Assembly: GCF_002090175.1 (NCBI RefSeq) | Contig: NZ_BBRN01000003.1 | Span: 558,001 to 622,000 of the forward strand | Origin: Demequina sp. NBRC 110057 | GTDB taxonomy: Bacteria > Actinomycetota > Actinomycetes > Actinomycetales > Demequinaceae | Length of the DNA: 64,000 nucleotides | Direction of reading: 5' to 3' | Shown: positions 44,796 through 53,528 of the stretch, one piece after another | Layout of the letters: each line of letters begins with the position of its first letter | Position numbering within the stretch: position 1 is the stretch's first letter | Translations under genes and position numbers: made by a program | The notes under the pieces: model-generated | The model's database searches: none | Told to the model about the DNA's origin: nothing | The model's input: only the letters and a program-made list of their open reading frames with translations

Positions 44796-46102
44796 GGCCC
44801 GGGGACGAGGCTCACGACCCTGTCGGGCACCGTGGTCGGCTCGGGCGACAGGGTCGTCACAAAGCCCGCATCGGCGTCGGTAACCCGCAGGGTCCACGCG
44901 ACGTCGTCCGTGCTGGTGAGCACGGTTCCGGCTGGGGCCTCGACCGGAAGCGTGACCGTGTGGCCCGCGGGGATGTCGGCGTCTACCACTGCCTCGCCCG
45001 ACTCGTCGGTCAGGGTCAGGTGCGTCGCCGTCGCGCTCGCGGCCACGACGCTCAGCGCGCCGTCGGGGACCACCACGCCTTGCTCAGCATCGGTGCCCGA
45101 CTGGCCCTCCGTCCAGGCGAGGTCGAGCGCGTGCTCGGCCCCTGCATCGGCCGGCGCCTCGCGGGCGACAGTGACCATGGCGGCCGCCGCGACGGGGGTG
45201 GAGGACTCGACCCGCACCGCTGCAACGTCACCCGCCGGCAGCGCAATATCCGTCACCGCTCCCTCGTCGACGCTGACGGCGGTGCCGCCGAGCCAGGACT
45301 CGGTGCCGTCGGCGCCGAGGAGCGTCAGGGTGAGGTCCGCGCCCTCGGGGGCGGACACGCGCAAGGTGCCGGGGGCGTCCTCCGTCACGGCCGACGGGAC
45401 AAGCACCACCTGATCGGTCGAGGTGGCGGTGGGTGAGGCCCAGTCGGTTCCGGCGGCGACGAAGCCGTCGAGGCGGGAATCCTGGAGGCCGGCGCTCACT
45501 CCCACGCCGCCCGAGACGACGTGCACGGCGAGGGCGGGCACCTCGGCCTCAACTCCCTCGAGCAGGACCGACTGCTGCGAGCCGGGGCCCAGGGTGATCG
45601 ACGTGGGGTCGGCCAGTTGTCCCACGGGTCCGTGCAGGGAGACCTGCACCCGCACCGACGCCTCGGAGGGGTTCGACAGCACGAGGCGCGCGCTCGACCC
45701 GAGCGAGGTGGAGCCCGCCACGAGCCACTGGTCCTGGCTGGGCGAGGTGCAGCTGAGGCCGGCGAGGCCGCCGATGTCGCCGCCGCCGACGCGCTCCACC
45801 TGGCTCGCGACGGCCTCGGAGACGGCCGTTCCGTCACCCATGGGTGTGCCCTCGGGGCTCACGGTGAACATGATGTCGTCCGAGCCCGCGTCCAGGTCGG
45901 AGTCGCCCGCGTCGATGGATCCGACGGGCACCTCGAGCGGGCCGGGGCACGCGAGAGGGAGCGCCTGCGGCGTGACGGAGACCTCCTGGGTCTCGGGCGT
46001 CACGCCGGCGGCGGGGCCGGGCAGGTCGATGAGGGAGGCGCCCGCGACGAGCGCCGCGGCGACGGCGACGGGGGTCAGCCGGATCAGCGCACGCGTGTTC
46101 AC
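44777..46102 (-). CDS. DUF5719 secreted/anchored protein
   Basis: A 441-residue protein with an N-terminal hydrophobic export segment (LTPVAVAAALVAGASLIDLPGPAAG) and a long beta-rich, Val/Thr/Asp-rich ectodomain with Ig-like repeats. It belongs to the DUF5719 group encoded after the large GT2 protein near whiB2 in actinobacteria. The GTG overlaps the GT2 stop (GTGA), so the two are made together. A scaffold or modulator role for the glycosyltransferase is inferred from coupling only. Confidence 0.8.
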   Translation of the reverse strand: MNTRALIRLTPVAVAAALVAGASLIDLPGPAAGVTPETQEVSVTPQALPLACPGPLEVPVGSIDAGDSDLDAGSDDIMFTVSPEGTPMGDGTAVSEAVASQVERVGGGDIGGLAGLSCTSPSQDQWLVAGSTSLGSSARLVLSNPSEASVRVQVSLHGPVGQLADPTSITLGPGSQQSVLLEGVEAEVPALAVHVVSGGVGVSAGLQDSRLDGFVAAGTDWASPTATSTDQVVLVPSAVTEDAPGTLRVSAPEGADLTLTLLGADGTESWLGGTAVSVDEGAVTDIALPAGDVAAVRVESSTPVAAAAMVTVAREAPADAGAEHALDLAWTEGQSGTDAEQGVVVPDGALSVVAASATATHLTLTDESGEAVVDADIPAGHTVTLPVEAPAGTVLTSTDDVAWTLRVTDADAGFVTTLSPEPTTVPDRVVSLVPGPYVGSP

Positions 46103-49100
46103 GAGCGCACCTCCTTGAAGGTCCTCGTGCGCAGGGGAATCGCCCCGAGCGCGGCCCAGACGAGGGCCGCGGCCGCGAGCCACCACCACACGCGGTGGGA
46201 GGTGTCGTCGAAGGCGACCTCCAGGTGGCCGTCGCCGGGCACCTCGAACGCGACACGGCCGAGGTCGTCCTCGACGCGGGTGAGGGCGGTGCCGTCGAGC
46301 GAGGCCGCCCACGCCTCGTCGTCGGTCGCGGCGACGATGAGGGTGCCGTCCTCGTTGCCGGTGAGGTCGACGACTCCCGCGGAGCGACCCATGTCGAGCG
46401 CCGTGACGGTGCCGTCCCCGGACTCGACCCATGCCCGTGCGACGGGCGACGACGACACCCGCCACGAGGTCCCGCGGTCGGACGACCCCAGGAGCGTGAG
46501 GTCGGGAGACTGGGCAAGGGAGTCGGCGAGGGCGTCGGCCCCGGGCTCGGCGACCACGACGGCGACGCCCCACGCGGCGAGCGCGTCGCCGGCACCGGCG
46601 GCGCCGCCGAGGAGCTGAGCCGTCGCGTCCCCGAGGACGGCGATGCCGGGCACCGTGGCACCCGAGGTCCGCGCTGCCGAGCGCCCGTCGGGAACGAGTT
46701 CGCCCGCCGTCGACAGCACCTCGGTACCGTCACCGGCGACCAGGGTCGCGGTCACGACGCCGTCCTCGCTATCGAGCAGCAGGACGCGGCCGCGGGTCGA
46801 CTGATCCTGTTCAAGCGCCGCGACGAGGGGGATCACGTCGCGCGAGGAGGCCTCGACCCTGGACGTGTCCTCGCGCGGGGGCCACGCGACCGCGGCGGCA
46901 TGGCCGACCACGGCCATCGCCACCGCGGCGGTGCCCACGGCCGCGAGGGCGCGCAAGACTCCGCGAACCGTGCCGCGGCCGAGTGCACACACGCCGTCGA
47001 GCCCCGCGGCGGCGGCCATGAGAGCACCCACGGCCACGACGGAAAGTCCGGGGCCCGCCCAGCCGTTCGCCGCGGCGGTGCCGGCGCCGGCATCGGGCGA
47101 CACCACTGTGCTAGAGGACACCACTGCGATCCCTACGCCGACCGCGAGAATGGCGAGCCCGGTGGTGACGATGCGCCAGCGCCTGCCGCCGATCGCGGCG
47201 GCCGCGACGGCGACGAGGACGACGGGCACGACCACGCTCGACGCTGCGGCCAGCACACCGGGCACGCCGCTCGCCCCACTCATGGGGTCGAGGAGGAGGT
47301 CGAAGACGGAAGCATCGGACGCCGCCGACGGGCCGGGCTCTCGCGCCAGGATCCCGAGCGCGGCATCGGTCACGAGCCCCTGCTGGACCACGGCGAGCAG
47401 TCCCGGCAGCCCCACCACGACGGCCGGGAGGGCGATCGACAGCAGGCGCCAGCGGGAGCCGGGCGTCGCCGCCGCGAGCGCGGCGAGGACGACGACCGCG
47501 GGAAGCAGGAGGACGGGCGCGGCGATGACGCACGCGCCGAGCGCGAGCGCGGCCACCATGGCGGCCGACGACGACGGCACGCTGCGCGAGGGGAACTCCT
47601 CGCCGCCGCCCAGCCGCTCGCCGCGCTGCCAACCGCCCGCGCGCACCACCCCGACCACCACGACGGGAAGCAGGAGGTGGGCGATGACGGCGGCCACGCG
47701 ACCGTCGTCGATCGACACGAGGAAGGCTGGCATGAGGCCGTAGGCCGCGGCCGCGAGCGCCCGGATCCACAGCGACCGCGAGAACGCGCCGGCCGCTCCC
47801 CAGGCCGCGAGCGCGGCACCCACCGGCGCGAGCGCCAGGAGAAGCCCGACGCCGACAGCGAGTCCGCCCGGCACGAGGGCGAGCGGCAGCAGCAGCGGCG
47901 CGAGCCCGCCATCGATGGTGGGGGCGCCCAGCGCCTGCTCGGACCATCCGCCGAGGCCGCGGTCCCAGAGGTCGCCGATGGAGGTGTCGGTGACGCCCAG
48001 CGCGTCGCCCACAAGCATGTCGCCGCGGGCCACCGCGAGCAGCCACGACCCGTGGAGGAGGGCGGAGACCGCGACCATGGCGCCGGTGACGCCGGCAAGG
48101 ACCTGGCGGCGCCTGCGGCGCGCGTGGTCGAGCTCGGCCCGCGCGACGTCGGACGGGGCGGAGGCTGCCCGCCAGGTCTCGTAGTCGCCCCACTCGCGCA
48201 CGCGGATGTCGTGGCGCACCTGGCGCCCGCTCGCGAGCAGCGAGCGCTCGGCCTCGCGTGCGGCCCTGCCCCGTCCCGCCGTGGACGCGACGAGGCGCCG
48301 CGACTCCCACAGTCGAGGGAGCCTTGCGGCGACGCGGAACGGCACGGCGAGGTCGGCGCCCAACAGCCTGACGTCGTTCTGGACCACGCGGATCACGCCA
48401 CGCCACGCTGCGGAGGCGACGGGCGCGATCAGCAGGGGAAGGAGTGCCCACCAGGGGGCGTAGGCGAGGGCGTGGTACCACTCGGCGGCACGGCGTACAC
48501 CGTAGGTGTCACGCCGCGACCCAGCCTGACCCTCGCCGCCGCGGCGGGCGTAGAGGCTTTCCTGGGCATGGCGCACGCGCGCCTGCGGGACGGCGACCAC
48601 GTCGCCGCCCGAGCGCCACACGCGGCGGCAGAAGTCGAGGCTGTCGCCCCATCCGTCGTAGGCGGCGTCAAGGCCGCGCAGCCGCTCCCAGGTCTCGCGT
48701 CGCACGAGGGCGCCGGCGAGGGAGACCGCGAGGACGTCGTCTCTCGCGTCGTACTGACCCTGGTTGACGTCGTCCTCGTCGACGAGCGTGACGCGGCGTG
48801 CCCCCGCACGCGTAGTCGTGGTGCCGAGGCTGACCAGCCTCGTCGGGTCATCCCAGCGCACCTGGGCGGCGCCGATGACCTCGGCCCGGCTGCGCTTGCG
48901 CGCCGTCGCCGTGAGCGCCGCGAGCGCTCCAGGCATGGGCGCCGAGTCGTCGTGGAGGATCCAGAGGAGCTCGCCGGGTTGCGCCGGGTGGGCGGCAAGC
49001 GCGGCGTCGATCGCCGCGGAAAGGTGGGGGGCGTCGCTGCGGATGAGCGTCGCATCGGGGTGGTCGGGGGGCTCGGGCGGCTCGGCGCCGCCCACGAGCA

Positions 49101-49221
49101 CGAGGTCGAGGCTGTCGGGGACCGGGTCCTGGCCCACGACCGCGTCAAGAACGGCGGCCAGCCGCGGCGACCCACCGTCGCTGACCACCACCGCACGCAC
49201 CGTGAGGCGCGCCGGACTCAT
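46099..49221 (-). CDS. giant GT2-family glycosyltransferase with multi-helix membrane domain and C-terminal ectodomain
   Basis: A 1040-residue protein. Residues 1-230 form a GT-A fold (RAVVVSDGGSPRLAAVLDAVV, LLWILHDDSAPMPGAL as the DXD-like region, AYDGWGDSLDFCRRVWRSGG), with a membrane segment near 265-285. Residues about 375-760 have about a dozen hydrophobic helices. Residues 765-1010 form a soluble, probably extracellular region, followed by a final helix (VWWWLAAAALVWAALGAIPL). The fused layout suggests transfer of a sugar to a lipid-linked acceptor coupled to export. GGGAAGG precedes the ATG. It lies directly after whiB2. Confidence 0.85.
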   Translation of the reverse strand: MSPARLTVRAVVVSDGGSPRLAAVLDAVVGQDPVPDSLDLVLVGGAEPPEPPDHPDATLIRSDAPHLSAAIDAALAAHPAQPGELLWILHDDSAPMPGALAALTATARKRSRAEVIGAAQVRWDDPTRLVSLGTTTTRAGARRVTLVDEDDVNQGQYDARDDVLAVSLAGALVRRETWERLRGLDAAYDGWGDSLDFCRRVWRSGGDVVAVPQARVRHAQESLYARRGGEGQAGSRRDTYGVRRAAEWYHALAYAPWWALLPLLIAPVASAAWRGVIRVVQNDVRLLGADLAVPFRVAARLPRLWESRRLVASTAGRGRAAREAERSLLASGRQVRHDIRVREWGDYETWRAASAPSDVARAELDHARRRRRQVLAGVTGAMVAVSALLHGSWLLAVARGDMLVGDALGVTDTSIGDLWDRGLGGWSEQALGAPTIDGGLAPLLLPLALVPGGLAVGVGLLLALAPVGAALAAWGAAGAFSRSLWIRALAAAAYGLMPAFLVSIDDGRVAAVIAHLLLPVVVVGVVRAGGWQRGERLGGGEEFPSRSVPSSSAAMVAALALGACVIAAPVLLLPAVVVLAALAAATPGSRWRLLSIALPAVVVGLPGLLAVVQQGLVTDAALGILAREPGPSAASDASVFDLLLDPMSGASGVPGVLAAASSVVVPVVLVAVAAAAIGGRRWRIVTTGLAILAVGVGIAVVSSSTVVSPDAGAGTAAANGWAGPGLSVVAVGALMAAAAGLDGVCALGRGTVRGVLRALAAVGTAAVAMAVVGHAAAVAWPPREDTSRVEASSRDVIPLVAALEQDQSTRGRVLLLDSEDGVVTATLVAGDGTEVLSTAGELVPDGRSAARTSGATVPGIAVLGDATAQLLGGAAGAGDALAAWGVAVVVAEPGADALADSLAQSPDLTLLGSSDRGTSWRVSSSPVARAWVESGDGTVTALDMGRSAGVVDLTGNEDGTLIVAATDDEAWAASLDGTALTRVEDDLGRVAFEVPGDGHLEVAFDDTSHRVWWWLAAAALVWAALGAIPLRTRTFKEVRS

Positions 49222-49247
49222 ACCCTTCCCACGCGGACCGGACCGGC

Positions 49248-49568
49248 TTAGACGGCGCGACGCTTCAGCTTGCGCCGCTCACGCTCCGACAGTCCGCCCC
49301 AGATACCGAAACGCTCATCGTGCGCGAGCGCGTACTCGAGGCACTCGGACCGGACATCGCAGGAGGCGCACACCTTCTTCGCCTCGCGCGTGGATCCGCC
49401 CTTCTCAGGGAAAAACGCCTCGGGGTCGGTCTGGGCGCACAGCGCGCGCTCCTGCCATGCCAGGGGACCGTCATCCTCGACGCCGTCGAAGATGTCCACC
49501 ACCGACGCCAATGTGGGTGATGGCCTGCCCGCGTCCGAGGGCACTGCGCCTTCGTAGATATTCCACAT
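49248..49568 (-). CDS. whiB2: WhiB-family iron-sulfur transcriptional regulator, WhiB2/WhmD type
   Basis: A 106-residue Wbl protein. Four cysteines (ALCAQTD, KVCASC, SEC) fit the 4Fe-4S pattern; GIWGGLSERER is the family's G(I/V)WGG turn, followed by the basic KLKRRAV tail. Between mannose-metabolism genes and GT2 genes this is the WhiB2/WhmD orthologue, essential for septation in mycobacteria. GGAGGGAAGG precedes the ATG. It heads a leftward operon whiB2, GT2, DUF5719 and has a strong promoter overlapped by a palindrome. Confidence 0.93.
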   Translation of the reverse strand: MWNIYEGAVPSDAGRPSPTLASVVDIFDGVEDDGPLAWQERALCAQTDPEAFFPEKGGSTREAKKVCASCDVRSECLEYALAHDERFGIWGGLSERERRKLKRRAV

Positions 49569-49615
49569 AGGCCTTCCCTCCGATTCACCGCAGGACGAGA
49601 ACCTGCGATGTAGGA

Positions 49616-49644
49616 ATTACACCCGTGTAATCCGCGTGCGTCAA
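49616..49644 (-). promoter_or_regulatory. whiB2 promoter with overlapping palindrome
   Basis: On the minus strand TTGACG (49644-49639), a 17-base spacer and TGTAAT (49621-49616) make a near-consensus promoter. The 16-bp inverted repeat ATTACACGGGTGTAAT (49631-49616) overlaps the spacer and the whole -10, as a repressor site would. The start is expected near 49609. Confidence 0.7.
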
Positions 49645-49651
49645 GTCGAGA

Positions 49652-50647
49652 TCAGCGGACGCCCCGCAAGAATCCCGCTCCCCAGGCCAAATGCATGGTA
49701 GCCAGCACGAGGGGCATCCTGAGGGCCGCCTCTCCCCCCGCGCGTTCTGCCAGCAGCGCCGATGCGCCGAGCACCCCGAGAAGGTAGGCCACGGGCAGCG
49801 CCAGTAGCGACGCGAGCCACGCGGCGCCGACGGCCAGCCCGAGCACACCGAGCACGAGCCCGACGGCCACCGCGATCGTCGCGATAGGCGCGGCAAGGTA
49901 GCGCGCTGATCGCGTGCCCGGGTGATACCCGATCACCTCGCGCCGCCACTGCCCCGTGCTGAAAAACTGTCGCGACAGCTCCTTCCACGTCGCGCGCGGA
50001 AAATACGGCACCTGCATCTGCGGGACGAACCACACCGTGTATCCGGCATCGCGAAGCCGCTTGTTGAGTTCCCAATCCTGCGCTCGCACAAAATGAGGGT
50101 CGTACATGCCGACGTCTTCAAGCGCCTCGCGGCGGAACGCACCGAGGTACACCGACTCCGTTCTGCCCGCAACACCACCCTGGCGGTGACCGGCGCCGCC
50201 GAGTCCCCATACCGACGACATCGCCACGGCGACAGCGCGCTGGAATGGCGACGACCCCTCGGGCACCATGCGCCCGCCCACATTCGCCGCGCCGGTCGTG
50301 CGCAGCGCGTCGACAGCCAGATCGAGGTATCCACGCGGCATGAGGGCGTGCCCATCCATCCGGACAATGACGTCATGGCGCGCAGTGGAGATCGCGGCAT
50401 TGAGCGCCTCCGCGGTGAGTCCCGACGGATTCGCCACGAGGGTGACCCGGGGGTCATCGGCAAGGGCAGCGGCCACGCGCTCCGTGCCGTCGGTCGACGG
50501 TGCCACGGCCATGACCACTTCCACTTCCCCGCGATACCCCGCCATGAGTACCGACCGCACACTCGCGTGCAGGTGGGCCGCCTCAGCTCGTACCGGCAGC
50601 ACCACGCTCACCGCGGGCAGTGCGGGCAACGGAGGCAGAGAGATCAC
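49652..50647 (-). CDS. GT2-family glycosyltransferase (exopolysaccharide type)
   Basis: A 331-residue enzyme. GT-A domain: VSVVLPVRAEAAHLHASVRSVL, then VRMDGHALMPRGYLD (DxD-like MDGH), RTESVYLGAFRREALEDVG and RAQDWELNKRLRDAG (ED-like), followed by two to three C-terminal transmembrane helices. It resembles succinoglycan-type ExoA transferases. Start GTG at 50647 is chosen over a long upstream frame because TACTCT lies seven bases upstream and the GT domain begins at once. Base composition looks somewhat lower in GC than its neighbours. Confidence 0.85.
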   Translation of the reverse strand: MISLPPLPALPAVSVVLPVRAEAAHLHASVRSVLMAGYRGEVEVVMAVAPSTDGTERVAAALADDPRVTLVANPSGLTAEALNAAISTARHDVIVRMDGHALMPRGYLDLAVDALRTTGAANVGGRMVPEGSSPFQRAVAVAMSSVWGLGGAGHRQGGVAGRTESVYLGAFRREALEDVGMYDPHFVRAQDWELNKRLRDAGYTVWFVPQMQVPYFPRATWKELSRQFFSTGQWRREVIGYHPGTRSARYLAAPIATIAVAVGLVLGVLGLAVGAAWLASLLALPVAYLLGVLGASALLAERAGGEAALRMPLVLATMHLAWGAGFLRGVR

Positions 50648-50654
50648 GGGTGCC

Positions 50655-50660
50655 AGAGTA
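50655..50660 (-). promoter_or_regulatory. leaderless -10 box of the second GT2 gene
   Basis: TACTCT on the minus strand, then seven bases (GGCACCC), then GTG at 50647. Confidence 0.5.
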
Positions 50661-50748
50661 ACTGTGTCCGGATCTACCCTCGCGTGGCGCACCGCGGGAT
50701 ACAGTGCGACATGACCGCGGCAGGGTCGCCGCGAGACAAGGAGCATTC

Positions 50749-51999
50749 GTGGAATCCCGCTCGGCATCCGTTCCTCAGCACAGCACGCACGGCCAGCGCC
50801 GCGGCGCTCTCACGTGGTCGCTGACCGCGGCGTCCGCGCTCATCGCGCTCGTCCTGATCGGCCCGCTCTCGTACGCGGCGCTCGCGTTGAGCAACACCGA
50901 CACCGCGGATGTACGCGACATCTCCGCCGCCGATGGCGATGGAACGGGAGGGGACGACGCGGACACTCCCACCAATTTCGCCGGTGGGGAACCGCTGAAT
51001 ATCGCTCTCATCGGCATCGACTCCCGCGAGGGCGACAACGCGGAGATCGCCGCCGACGACGTCGAGGGCATGCGCGGCGACACCACCATGGTCATGCACA
51101 TCAGCGCCGACCGTTCCCGCATCGATGTCGTGTCGATCCCCCGCGACTCCCGGGTCCAGATCGCGGAATGCGAGTACTTCGACGGCACCACGAAGCCGGG
51201 GTGGACAGGGAAGTTCAACGAGGCCCTGTGGAGTGGCGGCCGCTACGGAGACCGCGGCGAGGGCGCCGCGTGCGTCATGAAGACGATCACCGAGCTCACC
51301 GGGGTCGACTTCGACGGGCACTTTGCTCTCGTCGACTTCGCGGGCTTTGAGGACATGGTCGACGCGATCGACGGCATCCCCATGTGCATCACCGAGGACA
51401 TGTACTCGAAGGACGCAAACCTTGACATTGAGGCCGGGGCGCAGGTCCTCGATGGCGAGACCGCGCTCGCGTTCGCACGTGCCCGAAAGGGCACCGGCTT
51501 GGGCGGCGACGGTACCGATCTGGCGCGCATCGAGCGCCAGCAGGAACTGCTGACCAACATGGCCAGGAAGGTCCTCGGCATGAACCTCCTCACCGACACG
51601 GCGCAGCTCAACGCGTTCCTGCGCGCAGCACTTGACTCGCTCACGCTCGACACCGAGCTCGCCGATCCCCGCAATGTCATCGGCCTCGCCTACTCACTGC
51701 GGAGCTTTGACACCGACAACCTGACCTTCTACACGGTCCCCTGGCACTACCCGGGGGACGACAGCACTGACGTGCTGTGGACCGAGCCAGACGCGAGCCT
51801 CATGTGGAAAGCGATAGTCGATGACGTTCCCGTCGGCTCGATCGAGGATGGCTCCACCAGCGCCCCCTCCGCGACCGCCACAGCGACGCCGGAGGCCGCG
51901 CCAACGATCTCTCCGTCGTCGGAGGCGACCCCGTCGACGACGCCCTCACCCGAGCGCGAGACCCAACAGGACATTCTTGACACGTGTGAGGTCCCCTAG
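50749..51999 (+). CDS. LytR-CpsA-Psr family glycopolymer ligase, copy 1
   Basis: A 416-residue membrane-anchored LCP protein. A transmembrane helix (SLTAASALIALVLIGPLSYAALAL, about 24-47) leads to the LCP domain with NIALIGIDSREGDNAEI, MRGDTTMVMHISADRSRIDVVSIPRDSRV (arginine/aspartate active-site region) and FEDMVDAIDGIPMCI. A Ser/Thr/Pro/Ala linker (about 370-400) precedes a short tail ETQQDILDTCEVP. LCP enzymes attach wall glycopolymers from lipid carriers to peptidoglycan. AAGGAG is five bases before the GTG. The adjacent paralogue shares most of the domain. Confidence 0.92.
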   Translation: MESRSASVPQHSTHGQRRGALTWSLTAASALIALVLIGPLSYAALALSNTDTADVRDISAADGDGTGGDDADTPTNFAGGEPLNIALIGIDSREGDNAEIAADDVEGMRGDTTMVMHISADRSRIDVVSIPRDSRVQIAECEYFDGTTKPGWTGKFNEALWSGGRYGDRGEGAACVMKTITELTGVDFDGHFALVDFAGFEDMVDAIDGIPMCITEDMYSKDANLDIEAGAQVLDGETALAFARARKGTGLGGDGTDLARIERQQELLTNMARKVLGMNLLTDTAQLNAFLRAALDSLTLDTELADPRNVIGLAYSLRSFDTDNLTFYTVPWHYPGDDSTDVLWTEPDASLMWKAIVDDVPVGSIEDGSTSAPSATATATPEAAPTISPSSEATPSTTPSPERETQQDILDTCEVP

Positions 52000-52165
52000 G
52001 CGTACATCCGGCGGTGGTCAAGCGCCGCGGCGAATGTGCCGATAATGGGGACGGACGCGCATCGTGAGCGCACGGCGGCCGCGGTCCCCAGGGGAACACG
52101 GCCCATACGCCGCACGTTAGGCTCGCGAGCGCCACCGCGCCCACCCACCGGAGGAGGACCCACCC

Positions 52166-53452
52166 GTGAGCCCAGCCCCCACGCGGCCCCGCGCCCGTCA
52201 CGGAGCGCGCGCCGCGCACCGGCGCATCCTGGTGAGCATCGCCAGCGGCGTCGCGGCCCTCGCGGGATTCGCCGTGGTCTACGGCGCCACCAACGCGCTA
52301 CTCCTCCAGAACAGCTTCGAGACTCACGACGTCTCAAGCCTGCTGGCCAGCGGTGACTCGGACTCGTCGGTGGCGACCACCGACAACTCACCTACGGACT
52401 TCGCCGCCGGCGAAGACCTCAACATCGTGCTCATCGGCACCGACGAGCGCAACGGCGAGAATGCCGAGATCGGCGGCGATGTCGCCTCCGGAATGCGCGG
52501 CGACACCACGATGGTGATGCACATCAGCGCGGACCGCTCCCGCATCGACGTGGTGTCGATTCCCCGTGACTCTCGCGTGCGCGTGTCCGACTGCAAGATG
52601 TACGACGGCTCGATCGTCAAGGGATGGACCGCCAAGTTCAATGTCGCCCTCGCGAACGGCGGCAAGAATGGCGACCGCGGCGAGGGAGCGGCGTGCGTCA
52701 TGCAGACGATCCAGGACCTCACCGGTGTCGATCTGGGCGGGCACTTCGTGATGGTCGACTTCTCTGGCTTTGAAGACATGGTCGACGCGATCGATGGTGT
52801 GCCCATGTGTATCGCTCAGGACATGCGTTCCAAGAAGGCGAACCTCGACCTCGAGGCGGGCGCGCAGGTGCTCGACGGCGAGACGGCGTTGGCGTTCGCC
52901 CGCGCCCGTACGGGAACGGGCCTGGGCGGCGACGGCACCGACCTTGCGCGCATCGAGCGCCAGCAGGAACTGCTCACGAACACCGCACGCAAGGTGCTGG
53001 GACTCAACTACCTCACGGATGTGCCAGAACTCACCCACTTTGTGCGAGCCGGTGCCGAGTCGCTCACGATGGACTCCGACCTCGGCTCCCTCAACAACAT
53101 CGTCGGTCTCGCCTACAGCCTGCGGAACTTCGACACAGACAACCTGAACTTCTACACCGTGCCGTGGGCCTACGCCGGCGACGGCAGCGGCGACGTAGTG
53201 TGGACCGAACCCGACGCCACGGCGATGTGGCAGGCAATCATCGACGACGTGCCGATCGAATCGGCCACGGAGAACGTCGCCGACCCGACCCCCGAGGCCT
53301 CACCCTCCGCCGAGCCGTCCACGAGCGTCACCGCCGAGCCGAGCGAGGAGCCGTCCGCGGCGACGAGCACCGAGCCCACGCCTTCCGCGAGCCCCTCGCC
53401 ACTGCGAGAGACGCAGGACGAGATCCTCGCTGGCTGCGTGGTCGCCGAATAG
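52166..53452 (+). CDS. LytR-CpsA-Psr family glycopolymer ligase, copy 2
   Basis: A 428-residue paralogue of the preceding gene with the same order of parts: N-terminal helix (ILVSIASGVAALAGFAVVYG), LCP domain (NIVLIGTDERNGENAEI, MRGDTTMVMHISADRSRIDV, SIPRDSRVRVSDC, FEDMVDAIDGVPMCI), a longer Ser/Thr/Glu/Pro linker, and the tail ETQDEILAGCVVAE. The similarity across the catalytic domain shows a tandem duplication. The GTG follows a GGAGGAGG tract. A strong terminator closes the pair. Confidence 0.92.
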   Translation: MSPAPTRPRARHGARAAHRRILVSIASGVAALAGFAVVYGATNALLLQNSFETHDVSSLLASGDSDSSVATTDNSPTDFAAGEDLNIVLIGTDERNGENAEIGGDVASGMRGDTTMVMHISADRSRIDVVSIPRDSRVRVSDCKMYDGSIVKGWTAKFNVALANGGKNGDRGEGAACVMQTIQDLTGVDLGGHFVMVDFSGFEDMVDAIDGVPMCIAQDMRSKKANLDLEAGAQVLDGETALAFARARTGTGLGGDGTDLARIERQQELLTNTARKVLGLNYLTDVPELTHFVRAGAESLTMDSDLGSLNNIVGLAYSLRNFDTDNLNFYTVPWAYAGDGSGDVVWTEPDATAMWQAIIDDVPIESATENVADPTPEASPSAEPSTSVTAEPSEEPSAATSTEPTPSASPSPLRETQDEILAGCVVAE

Positions 53453-53458
53453 TCGTTG

Positions 53459-53502
53459 ACGCACAAGGGCCGGTCCCCCTCGGGGGACCGGCCCTTGTGC
53501 GT
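53459..53502 (+). terminator. strong hairpin terminator after the LCP pair
   Basis: A perfect 20-bp stem (ACGCACAAGGGCCGGTCCCC and its complement) with a CTCG tetraloop. It lies seven bases after the LCP stop and could also end the leftward purK-purE transcript. Confidence 0.85.
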
Positions 53503-53528
53503 GGTGTCGAGAAGTGCGATTGGCACTG

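Noticed and set aside
46195-49251. 1018-residue open frame antisense to the large GT2 gene
   Set aside because: Low-complexity Arg/Gly/Ala sequence with no recognisable fold and complete overlap with a real gene.
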